A DNA stretch of 64,000 bases from Candidatus Thiodiazotropha endolucinida (GTDB lineage Bacteria; Pseudomonadota; Gammaproteobacteria; Chromatiales; Chromatiaceae): NCBI RefSeq assembly GCF_001715975.1, contig NZ_MARB01000020.1, positions 1 through 64,000 of the forward strand. The letters are read 5' to 3'. The notes under the pieces are model-generated. The model was not told the origin of the DNA. It searched no databases and saw only the letters and a list, made by a program, of their open reading frames with translations. This document shows, in pieces, positions 51,135 to 58,789 of this stretch. Made by a program: the position numbers and the translations under genes. Each line of letters starts with the position of its first letter. Position 1 is the first letter of the stretch.

Positions 51135-53861
51135 ATGCTGACTACCACTATCGTCGTTATCGCTTCTTTGGGTTACCTGGGCCTGTTATTCGCGATCGCC
51201 TATTGGGCCGATAGGCGAGCGGATCAAAAGCGCTCGGTGATCTCCAATGCCACGATCTATGCACTCTCCCTGGCTGTCTATTGTACGGCATGGACCTTTT
51301 ACGGCAGTGTCGGCAGGGCCGCGGCCACGGGTATCGGTTTTTTGCCGATCTACATCGGGCCCACATTGATCGCCGCACTCTGGGGGACCTTGCTGTTGAA
51401 GATGGTGCGTGTGAGCAAGAGTCAGCGCATCACCTCCATCGCGGATTTCATCGCTTCACGTTACGGAAAAAGTCACCTGTTGGGCGGCTTGGTGACGGTC
51501 ATTGCCGTACTGGGTATCGTTCCCTATATCGCCCTGCAGCTGAAAGCAATTTCACGCAGTTTCACCATTCTGCTGACCTATCCCGATGTCAGCATGCCGA
51601 ACCCCGCCGACTCTCTTCCACTGTTACAGGACACAACGCTCTATGTCGCGCTTTTACTGGCGGCCTTTACCATTTTATTCGGTACACGACATCTCGACGC
51701 CAGTGAGCGTCATGAAGGGATGGTGGCCGCTATCGCGTTTGAATCGATTGTCAAGCTGGTGGCGTTTCTCTCGGTCGGCATCTTTGTGACCTATCAACTG
51801 CATGATGGATTTACCGACCTTTTCGATAAGGCTGAAAATGCCGGTATTCTCAATCCGCTGATTATCGACGGTATGAACGGTTACGAGAATTGGTTCGCCT
51901 TAACGCTACTGTCTGCGCTGGCGGTGATGATGCTGCCGCGTCAGTACCAGGTTGCCGTGGTTGAGAATAGCGGTGAACAACATTTAAGACGTGCGGTCTG
52001 GTTGTTTCCTCTCTATCTGTTTCTAATCAATATATTTGTGATACCCATTGCACTTGCGGGACAACTGACCTTTGCCGGGGAGAATGTGGATGCGGATACG
52101 TTTGTGTTGACCCTGCCCATGGCGCACCACCAAGGCTCATTGACCCTGCTTGCCTTCCTTGGCGGCATGTCCGCCGCGACCGGGATGGTGATAGTCGAGA
52201 CAATCGCCCTGTCAACCATGGTCTGCAACGATTTGGTGATGCCTCTCCTGTTGAAACGTTGGAAACAGATACCTCCGAATGCGGATCTGAGCAAACTGTT
52301 GCTGCGCATACGACGCGGGGCGATCATTCTGATTCTGCTGTTGGGATTTCTTTACTTTCGACTTGCCGGTGAAGCCTATGCATTGGTGAGTATCGGGTTG
52401 ATCAGCTTTTCCGCGGTGGCCCAGTTCGCACCGGCCATGATTATCGGTCTTTACTGGCGTGGCGGTACACGCAGTGGCGCCCTGGCCGGACTATTGTCCG
52501 GATTCGCTATCTGGGTCTATACGCTACTGTTACCGTCATTCGCCAAGTCGGGCTGGCTACCGGCAGGCCTGCTGGAGCATGGACCTTTTGCCATCGAACT
52601 GCTCAAGCCACAAGCGCTGTTCGGCCTGACCGGTCTGAATGAGATCACTCACTGCCTGTTCTGGAGCATGTCCTTCAATATCGGCGCCTATATCCTGTTT
52701 TCACTTTGGCGCACCCCCAGGGTCGATGAGGCCACACAGGCATCACTGTTTGTCGATGCCCTGAAAAATCAGCAGTTCCTGGGCGTCGGCTTATGGCGGG
52801 GAACCGCAGAAGTAAAAGAGCTGTTGCATCTTGCGGAACGCTTCCTGGGAAACGAACGGGCCAGGCATCTTTTTCAGGCCTTTGCCAAGCGAAGAAAGCT
52901 GACAGACATCAAACAGCTGCCTGCAGATGCAGAAACGGTTTATTTTGCGGAGACCCTGCTGGCTGGGGCGATCGGCAGCGCATCCGCCCGGGTGATGGTC
53001 TCTTCGGTGACTACGGAAGAGACACTGGGTATGGATGAAGTGCTGCATATTCTTGACGAGGCTTCGCAGATACGCGCCTACAGCAAAGAGCTAGAGCAGA
53101 AATCCCGTCAATTGGAAAGGGCCACGCGTGAGCTGAAGGAGGCCAATGAGCGCCTGCAGGAGCTCGATCGGTTAAAGGATGATTTTATGTCCTCCGTGAC
53201 CCACGAGTTGCGTACGCCCCTTGCTTCGATTCGTGCCTTTTCCGAGATCCTTAACGATGATCCGGATATCGCGCTTGATGAAAGACGGCGCTTTCTTGGC
53301 ATCATAGTGAACGAGACCAAGCGCCTGTCCCGCCTTGTCAATCAGGTGTTGGATCTGGCCAAGATTGAATCGGGACGTGCCGACTGGAATGCGGAAGATG
53401 TGGATTTGCTTGAAATTGTCGAAGAGGCGATTTCCTCGACAGAACAGTTGTTTGCCGATCACGGAACCCGTGTGATCAGAACGCTTCCCGAGCATACCTG
53501 TGTCGTGACCGGTGACCGCGATCGTCTGATGCAGGTACTGCTCAATCTTTTATCGAATGCGAATAAATTCGTACCCGAACGGACAGGAAAGGTGACTGTT
53601 CGTCTCCAATCAAAGCAGGATCGATATGAAGTGAGTGTATCCGACAATGGGCCCGGAATCGCCGCAGAGGAGCTGCCAAATATCTTCGAGAAATTCCGTC
53701 AGGCGGGAAGCGCGAGCAATAAACCGATAGGTACCGGACTGGGGTTGCCGATCAGCAAGAAGATTGTCGAACACTTGGGAGGAACTATCTGGGCTGAAAG
53801 CACAAATGAGAATGGTGCTATCTTTACCTTTGCGCTCCCCAAAAAAAAGAAAGCGGCGTGA
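51135..53861 (+). CDS. CbrA/CrbS-like sodium:solute symporter–histidine kinase fusion
   Basis: 908-residue protein. The N-terminal ~510 residues are a sodium:solute symporter (PutP-like) domain with about 13 helices, such as ITSIADFIASRYGKS, WFALTLLSALAVMMLPRQYQ and IALSTMVCNDLVMP. A linker of coiled helices (AYSKELEQKSRQLERAT) leads to a histidine kinase: SVTHELRTPLASIRAF (phospho-histidine near residue 688), NLLSNANKFVPE, DNGPGIAAEEL and GTGLGLPISKKIVEHLGG. No receiver domain is attached. CbrA and CrbS of this architecture govern carbon/nitrogen balance and acetate switching. The following gene encodes a REC-only protein, a likely phosphotransfer partner. Substrate transport itself is unproven. 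Confidence 0.92.
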   Translation: MLTTTIVVIASLGYLGLLFAIAYWADRRADQKRSVISNATIYALSLAVYCTAWTFYGSVGRAAATGIGFLPIYIGPTLIAALWGTLLLKMVRVSKSQRITSIADFIASRYGKSHLLGGLVTVIAVLGIVPYIALQLKAISRSFTILLTYPDVSMPNPADSLPLLQDTTLYVALLLAAFTILFGTRHLDASERHEGMVAAIAFESIVKLVAFLSVGIFVTYQLHDGFTDLFDKAENAGILNPLIIDGMNGYENWFALTLLSALAVMMLPRQYQVAVVENSGEQHLRRAVWLFPLYLFLINIFVIPIALAGQLTFAGENVDADTFVLTLPMAHHQGSLTLLAFLGGMSAATGMVIVETIALSTMVCNDLVMPLLLKRWKQIPPNADLSKLLLRIRRGAIILILLLGFLYFRLAGEAYALVSIGLISFSAVAQFAPAMIIGLYWRGGTRSGALAGLLSGFAIWVYTLLLPSFAKSGWLPAGLLEHGPFAIELLKPQALFGLTGLNEITHCLFWSMSFNIGAYILFSLWRTPRVDEATQASLFVDALKNQQFLGVGLWRGTAEVKELLHLAERFLGNERARHLFQAFAKRRKLTDIKQLPADAETVYFAETLLAGAIGSASARVMVSSVTTEETLGMDEVLHILDEASQIRAYSKELEQKSRQLERATRELKEANERLQELDRLKDDFMSSVTHELRTPLASIRAFSEILNDDPDIALDERRRFLGIIVNETKRLSRLVNQVLDLAKIESGRADWNAEDVDLLEIVEEAISSTEQLFADHGTRVIRTLPEHTCVVTGDRDRLMQVLLNLLSNANKFVPERTGKVTVRLQSKQDRYEVSVSDNGPGIAAEELPNIFEKFRQAGSASNKPIGTGLGLPISKKIVEHLGGTIWAESTNENGAIFTFALPKKKKAA

Positions 53862-53876
53862 TATCCGGAGAAACCA

Positions 53877-54251
53877 ATGACAAAGACAATTCTGATCGTG
53901 GATGACGAACCGAATATCGTACTCTCTGTTGAGTATCTGATGAAGCGGGAAGGCTATCAGGTCATGACGGCGAATGATGGCCAGGTGGCAATTGAGATGA
54001 TTGCAGATACACGCCCAGATCTGTTGATCCTGGATGTCATGATGCCACGCAAAAACGGCTTTGAGGTGTGTCGTGAGATACGTGCAGATCCTGCGCTTTC
54101 AGGATTGCCCATATTGATGTTGAGCGCGAAAGGGCGGGAAGCGGAGATTAAAAAGGGGATATCCCTGGGTGCGGACGCCTATATTACCAAGCCTTTTTCG
54201 ACCCATGATCTGGTCGATAAGGTTAACCAGCTTCTACAGTCACGGGAGTGA
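53877..54251 (+). CDS. Single-domain response regulator
   Basis: 124-residue receiver domain with no output domain. ILIVDDEPNIVLS, DLLILDVMMPRKNGFEVC (phospho-acceptor aspartate near residue 53), and ADAYITKPFSTHDLVDKV are intact, so it should be phosphorylated. It starts 15 bases after the symporter-kinase and its stop overlaps the start region of the CBS/DUF294 gene. CbrA/CrbS partners usually carry a DNA-binding or output domain; here the output may be the protein encoded next. That link is inference. Confidence 0.9.
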   Translation: MTKTILIVDDEPNIVLSVEYLMKREGYQVMTANDGQVAIEMIADTRPDLLILDVMMPRKNGFEVCREIRADPALSGLPILMLSAKGREAEIKKGISLGADAYITKPFSTHDLVDKVNQLLQSRE

Positions 54252-54265
54252 AAGGAGAGCGTGCT

Positions 54266-55756
54266 ATGATGCCGGCTAAGCAACCTCCACCAAGGCCGCC
54301 TAAACCGCTCGCGGAGTTTAAATCCGCGCATATGTCGGCAGGGATCGGCGATATACCCTTACGGGAGTTGGCCCAGAATGAACCCCTGATTATCCAACCT
54401 GAAACGAGCATACGCGATGCTCTGTTCACACTCAATCGTGATGACATTCAAGCAGGCGTGGTTGCTCAGCAGATTGACGCGCCGCTCGGCATCGTGACAC
54501 TGCGGGAGCTTATCGAAGCGATCACCCTTAAACGCGCGGATTTGAGTGAGCCAGTGATCGCCTATATGACGGCTGCGCCGATCTCCCTGCCGGTGGATGC
54601 GCCGGCACACCGGGCCAGGGTCGCCCTGACACGCAGTCGATTGAGTCATCTGGTGCTGCTGCAGTCCAACGGCCGGCTATACAACCTTTTGTCGCATTCC
54701 GATCTGCCGGGATTTCGGGAAGGCGGCGCAGAGGGCCTGATTAACACCGTTCAACATGCCGGTAACGTGGACAGTATGGCCAATGCCGCAAAGGCGATTC
54801 GACAGAGGGGGCAAGAGCTGTTCGTCAATGGCATGGGTGTGGAGGCTCTCTGCCAATGGATGTCGGGTTTGAACGACCTGCTCTGTATGCGTGTCATTGA
54901 ATTGATCGCCAACGAATTCGACCTGCCCCCTGTCTCCTGGTGTTGGATGGTATTCGGCTCGGAGGGCAGGCTCGAGCAGACCTTTGCCGCGGATCAGGAC
55001 AATGGCCTGATTTTTCAGCCCGATAATGAAGAGGACACACCACAGATTCGCAACGCCCTCGTACCCTTCGCGAAAGCTGTAAACAAGGCCCTCGACCGTT
55101 GTGGTTTTTCACTCTGTCGTGGTGATATTATGGCCGGCAATCCAAAGCTATGCCTCTCTGTCAGTGAGTGGCGTGACAGGTTTCAACATTGGCTCTCAAC
55201 ACCGGAACCAAAATCGTTGTTGAATGCCACCATCTTTTTTGATTTCCGACCGCTTTATGGCCAGGACGAGCTGGTCGACGATCTGCACAACTGGTTATTG
55301 CCAAGACCAGCGGAACATCCTCGGTTCCTTCGCGCAATGGCGACGGAAGCGCTGACCTGTGCACCCGCATTGGGTTGGTTTGGCCGATTCTCCTATGATG
55401 GCGGCCATCGTTATCCACATACCATCGATTTAAAGAAACGGGGTGCCCGACCTTTTATCGACGCAGCCCGTATCTGGGCGTTAAAGCATGGTGTCTGGTC
55501 AACGAATACCGCGGAACGTCTGCGGGCGGCCACAAACGACATGAAACGATCGCCTGCCGACACGGCAGCCACCATCGAAGCATTTGATCTGATTCAACGG
55601 ATACGCATGCAGCGACAACTGGCTGGCGGGGATTATGATGAAATCAACCGGGTCAATCCCTCTGATCTAAGTTCAAGCCAGCGTCTGATGCTGAAAGAGG
55701 CCTTTAAGCAGGGGAAGCTGCTACAGCTTCGATTGCGTCAGGAGTTCGAGCAATGA
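54266..55756 (+). CDS. CBS-pair and DUF294 nucleotidyltransferase-like protein
   Basis: 496-residue protein with an N-terminal CBS pair (about residues 30-150: LIIQPETSIRDALFTLNRDD, LGIVTLRELIEAI, YMTAAPISLPVDAP, LVLLQSNGRLYNLLSHSDL). The DUF294 nucleotidyltransferase domain follows with FGSEGRLEQTF and DQDNGLIF, then a C-terminal DUF294_C helical region with LPRPAEHPRFLRAMATEAL. The GS/DxD-like NTase site seems intact. In many gammaproteobacteria this gene lies beside acetate-permease genes and before a DnaQ-type exonuclease gene, missing here. The ATG at 54266 was chosen over the in-frame GTG at 54248 because GGAG lies eight bases upstream. Nucleotide target and role are unknown. Confidence 0.87.
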   Translation: MMPAKQPPPRPPKPLAEFKSAHMSAGIGDIPLRELAQNEPLIIQPETSIRDALFTLNRDDIQAGVVAQQIDAPLGIVTLRELIEAITLKRADLSEPVIAYMTAAPISLPVDAPAHRARVALTRSRLSHLVLLQSNGRLYNLLSHSDLPGFREGGAEGLINTVQHAGNVDSMANAAKAIRQRGQELFVNGMGVEALCQWMSGLNDLLCMRVIELIANEFDLPPVSWCWMVFGSEGRLEQTFAADQDNGLIFQPDNEEDTPQIRNALVPFAKAVNKALDRCGFSLCRGDIMAGNPKLCLSVSEWRDRFQHWLSTPEPKSLLNATIFFDFRPLYGQDELVDDLHNWLLPRPAEHPRFLRAMATEALTCAPALGWFGRFSYDGGHRYPHTIDLKKRGARPFIDAARIWALKHGVWSTNTAERLRAATNDMKRSPADTAATIEAFDLIQRIRMQRQLAGGDYDEINRVNPSDLSSSQRLMLKEAFKQGKLLQLRLRQEFEQ

Positions 55757-55878
55757 ACGTGATGCGAAGCGCCTTTTTTCGGCTTTCCTTGGAACCATTT
55801 GCACTCGGGGGTGGTAGTAGCAGGTCTTCCAGGAAAAAAGCTGATAGAGCGGCCCTGCCGCTCAATTTGGCCTTGTGA
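55753..55878 (+). CDS. Short ORF overlapping the CBS/DUF294 stop, doubtful
   Basis: A 41-residue frame starting with an ATGA overlap at the end of the CBS/DUF294 gene, the arrangement usual for its exonuclease neighbour. The predicted product (MNVMRSAFFRLSLEPFALGG then a Ser/Arg-rich end) shows no exonuclease motif. It may be a chance frame, or the remnant of a lost gene. The rest of the 302-base gap to the EF-hand gene holds nothing recognised. Confidence 0.2.
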   Translation: MNVMRSAFFRLSLEPFALGGGSSRSSRKKADRAALPLNLAL

Positions 55879-56058
55879 TAGATGGAATGGGCTTGTTGCT
55901 GCACCTGTTTTTGTAATAAAAACACAGTTCAATTTTCAGCCTGAATTAATCTTGCCCACCTACACTGAAAGTAGCAAGGAGGCAGGGAGCCCCCTCCAGT
56001 ATTTTGCGCAAGGTGTCAGGAGCGATGCCATTGCACGGAATCAAGTAGGACAGCAGCC

Positions 56059-56640
56059 ATGATGAAGTTGAACAGATCGATCGTAATGAGTGTATTACTG
56101 ATTGTGCCGGGATTTCCACTTGCGCAAACTCAGCTGACGGCCACAGGCCCGATCCCATTTTCGGTCTTCGATAGGGATGGTAACGGTTTCATCAGTCAAC
56201 AGGAGTTTGCAACCACCCATGCCGAGCGGAGAGCCTTGAGGGCACAACGAGGTTATCCCATGGGCAGGACAGCGAATCCGGTGTTCCAAAATTTCGACAG
56301 CAATGATGACGGCAGAATTAACGAAAAGGAACTGCTTGCCGGCCAACACGCGAACCGATTAATGAAAGGAGGCAGTGGAATGGACGGGAAGGGCATGAGA
56401 GGCCGTGACATGCCGATGTTCGGCGATTTCGATATCAATGGAGATGGTGTTCTAAAACAGGATGAATTCGAACAGGCCAGGGCTAAACGGATTAGCGAGA
56501 GGGTCAGCCAGGGCTACCTGATGAGGAACCTGGTGAATGCGCCCACATTTGCTTCTATCGATAGGGATAGCAATGGCGAAGTAACCCCGGATGAGTTTCG
56601 AGCCGCTCAGATCACCCATCGACAGCAACGTATTCGCTGA
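56059..56640 (+). CDS. Exported EF-hand calcium-binding protein
   Basis: 193-residue protein with an N-terminal signal sequence (IVMSVLLIVPGFPLAQ). Four EF-hand loops are visible: DRDGNGFISQQE (38-49), DSNDDGRINEKE (80-91), DINGDGVLKQDE (125-136) and DRDSNGEVTPDE (168-179). All have the acidic residues at positions 1, 3, 5 and 12 expected for calcium binding. Between loops 2 and 3 is a Gly/Met-rich linker. Bacterial EF-hand proteins of this kind may sense or buffer periplasmic calcium. No partner is adjacent. Start ATG at 56059 or 56062. Confidence 0.88.
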   Translation: MMKLNRSIVMSVLLIVPGFPLAQTQLTATGPIPFSVFDRDGNGFISQQEFATTHAERRALRAQRGYPMGRTANPVFQNFDSNDDGRINEKELLAGQHANRLMKGGSGMDGKGMRGRDMPMFGDFDINGDGVLKQDEFEQARAKRISERVSQGYLMRNLVNAPTFASIDRDSNGEVTPDEFRAAQITHRQQRIR

Positions 56641-56738
56641 ATCAACATGTAAATACAGTCACCTCCGGCCCAAACGCTCTAATGGGTAGGTGGGTCAGGT
56701 CATTTGCGGGAGTGGGTAACAAGCTGATATAAAGCCAA

Positions 56739-56855
56739 GCCGCAAATGCACGCCAATCAACGCAAATCTTCACAAATGGATGGGCATTAAACGTGGCATT
56801 GTGGTTGTGAGTTTTAAATAGCGGGCTACTTGCGGTTATTGGTGTTCATTAGCGG
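56739..56855. repeat. Inverted pair of phased CGCAAAT-type repeats near the EF-hand gene
   Basis: The left arm at 56739-56779 has units CGCAAATGCA, CGCCAATCAA, CGCAAATCTT and CACAAATGG. The right arm at about 56830-56855 is a diverged reverse complement (TTGCGGTTATTGGTGTTCAT and AGCGGC). It occupies the middle of the 344-base gap between the EF-hand and YgfX-like genes, where no gene is supported. It is the most diverged of the three pairs. Confidence 0.7.
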
Positions 56856-56984
56856 CCTGACTAATGTTTCTCTGTTTGTTGACTGGCATTTTAAACAATC
56901 AAGCCACTCGAAATGATGAAGGGGATATTTACGCTTTCATGATAGACTTGGCAGCCAGTCTAGTAACGCAAGGAGGCGTAGATT

Positions 56985-57446
56985 GTGTCAGGGACGATTC
57001 AATCCATCACACTGCAACCAAAGCCATCCCGGCTACTCCATGCCTGGCGTGTAGCCATCCATCTGTTGGCATTATTGACAACCCTCTTTGCACCCATAAT
57101 GCTGTGGCCTAAAGTGTCTCTATTGACGGCATTGGCTCTGTATGGCTATTTCTCTTTCCGGCAGGGCGGGAAGGGAGTTGACGGACAGATTGGCAAGGTG
57201 ACCATCACGCCTTACGGCAGGGCGAGAATTGTCATGCAGGATGGCAGAAATCTGCGGGCTAGGATTCGCCGGGACAGCCTCGTTATACCTTGGTTGGTTG
57301 TGTTACGTTTCGACCTCGACAAGGGATGGCCGCCCCGTTCGCTGGTTTTGGCGCCTGATGCCGTCAGCGAAGAACAGATGCGTCAGCTGCGTGTTTTGCT
57401 AAGATTCGGTGAGATAAGTCAGAGTGGTCGAATCATAAAACGCTAG
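56985..57446 (+). CDS. YgfX-like membrane protein
   Basis: 153-residue protein with two adjacent N-terminal helices (WRVAIHLLALLTTLFAPIML, LLTALALYGYFSF), then a cytosolic beta-rich part with RIVMQDGRNLRARIRRDSLV and WLVVLRFDLDKGWPPRSLVLAPDAVSEEQMRQLRVLLRF-type sequence; the motif PxSLVLxPDxxxxxxxRxLRVLLRF is the YgfX signature. E. coli YgfX (CptA) was described as the toxin or partner paired with SdhE (YgfY/CptB). No sdhE gene is beside it here. The GTG start at 56985 is supported by AAGGAGG about seven to ten bases upstream. Its function remains debated. Confidence 0.78.
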   Translation: MSGTIQSITLQPKPSRLLHAWRVAIHLLALLTTLFAPIMLWPKVSLLTALALYGYFSFRQGGKGVDGQIGKVTITPYGRARIVMQDGRNLRARIRRDSLVIPWLVVLRFDLDKGWPPRSLVLAPDAVSEEQMRQLRVLLRFGEISQSGRIIKR

Positions 57447-57537
57447 ATCAAGTTCGGTACCCCGCTTGAGTGAGTCAGCATAGCTGCCATAGTGTGAGCA
57501 CCGGCTGCGATTGGGTATTGCTATAAAAGGAGAAACT

Positions 57538-58689
57538 ATGGCCGGGAACGTTCAAATTGAGAGTGACTTCATCATCGGAGGTCATCCCGATGCCCGTGTA
57601 ACACCCAACTTCCGTCTCAAGGAGTTGTATAGATCAAACGGGAAGGTCCGGGTACACAGGGAACTTGTAGCCGGCCTGCAGGTTTTACGAGACAACCTCG
57701 CGGCCTCCATCGAAATCGACCCTCGACGGCCTGCCGCGTTGGAAAAACCGTCCGACGATGGATTGTACGTGGTGATAGCGGCAGAGGATACCGAGCGACT
57801 GCAAAAAGAGGCGATGAAACTGCTCCGGCAGGGCTACTTCAGTCGTTGTGTGGCCGATAACGGCCAGCTCTATGTTGAGATGCACGATCCCTCATTGCTA
57901 CCACGGATCTCGCCCAAGCTTGCCTTCGACTGCGGGGTGAAAGTGACCGCGGCCTTCGAGACCAGCGGCGATCCTTACCAGCAGGTGACAGGCAATTTCG
58001 ATAAAGCCGGCCTCTCCTTTGGACCGATTCAATGCAATCTCAAAACAGGTACCCTGCAGGAGCTGTTCAGGTATTTCCGTGGTGAGGATGAATCCCGACT
58101 GCGGCGTTGTTTTGACGATCCGGAAGACTACCTGGCGTTCTGGAAGGTGCTCGATGGCTCCAGAAAAAAGGCGGTAGCCTGGGCGGATGGCCTGAGCTTG
58201 GGTTCAGCTAAACATAGATTTGCACAACCCTGGAGGGGTTATTTGCAGGCGGTTGGCAGAGAGCCGCTTTTCCGTCAGGTGATGTTGCGCTACGCCTATG
58301 ACAAATACGGTAAACTGCTGATGTCCGCACTCGCCTTTCTGCATGGAGTCTCACCGGTCGAAATCAGCAATCTGCGCTGTCTCGCGGCGCTTTACGACAT
58401 GGGTGTGCAACAGGGTAGTCTCAAAAAGGCCCATACCGCCATCAAACGACGCGTCGCCGCGGAGCAGCCAGAGGATGAGTTCGCCCTGACCCGGATTGCC
58501 GTGGAGGAGCGTGCCAAGAAGGCCAGCCCCCGTTGGCGCGCCGACTGTCTGAGTCGCCGTTTATGCATCCTCGATCGGCAACCGGTCTCGGTTACCCTGG
58601 ATGGGAAACGGGCGCGACGCAGCAACCGAAGCAGTTATCTGTTGCGGAATAGTGAGGTGAAGGGGTTGGACAGGTATTTAGTGGGTTGA
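57538..58689 (+). CDS. Lysozyme/chitosanase-like peptidoglycan hydrolase with M15-like N-terminus
   Basis: 383-residue protein with no signal peptide. The N-terminal part (about 15-110) resembles a peptidase-M15-like or glycan-binding domain: NFRLKELYRSNGKVRVHREL. The C-terminal ~240 residues match a lysozyme-like glycosidase often seen beside phage or secretion genes: AAFETSGDPY with candidate catalytic E141, GNFDKAGLSFGPIQCNLKTGTLQ and ALYDMGVQQGS. The motif usually reads LQWN; here IQCN replaces it. Start ATG at 57538 has AAAGGAG upstream. It converges on the CHAT operon with 100 bases between stops. No phage structural gene is present, so delivery or role is unclear. Confidence 0.75.
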   Translation: MAGNVQIESDFIIGGHPDARVTPNFRLKELYRSNGKVRVHRELVAGLQVLRDNLAASIEIDPRRPAALEKPSDDGLYVVIAAEDTERLQKEAMKLLRQGYFSRCVADNGQLYVEMHDPSLLPRISPKLAFDCGVKVTAAFETSGDPYQQVTGNFDKAGLSFGPIQCNLKTGTLQELFRYFRGEDESRLRRCFDDPEDYLAFWKVLDGSRKKAVAWADGLSLGSAKHRFAQPWRGYLQAVGREPLFRQVMLRYAYDKYGKLLMSALAFLHGVSPVEISNLRCLAALYDMGVQQGSLKKAHTAIKRRVAAEQPEDEFALTRIAVEERAKKASPRWRADCLSRRLCILDRQPVSVTLDGKRARRSNRSSYLLRNSEVKGLDRYLVG

Positions 58690-58789
58690 AGGAGAAATGA
58701 AAACAGCTGACGCCGTAATACCGGATTAAATATAATTCGAGTACTGTCGGGTTCAACCCATCAATTCATATCGCTTTTTAAGGTTTGAC

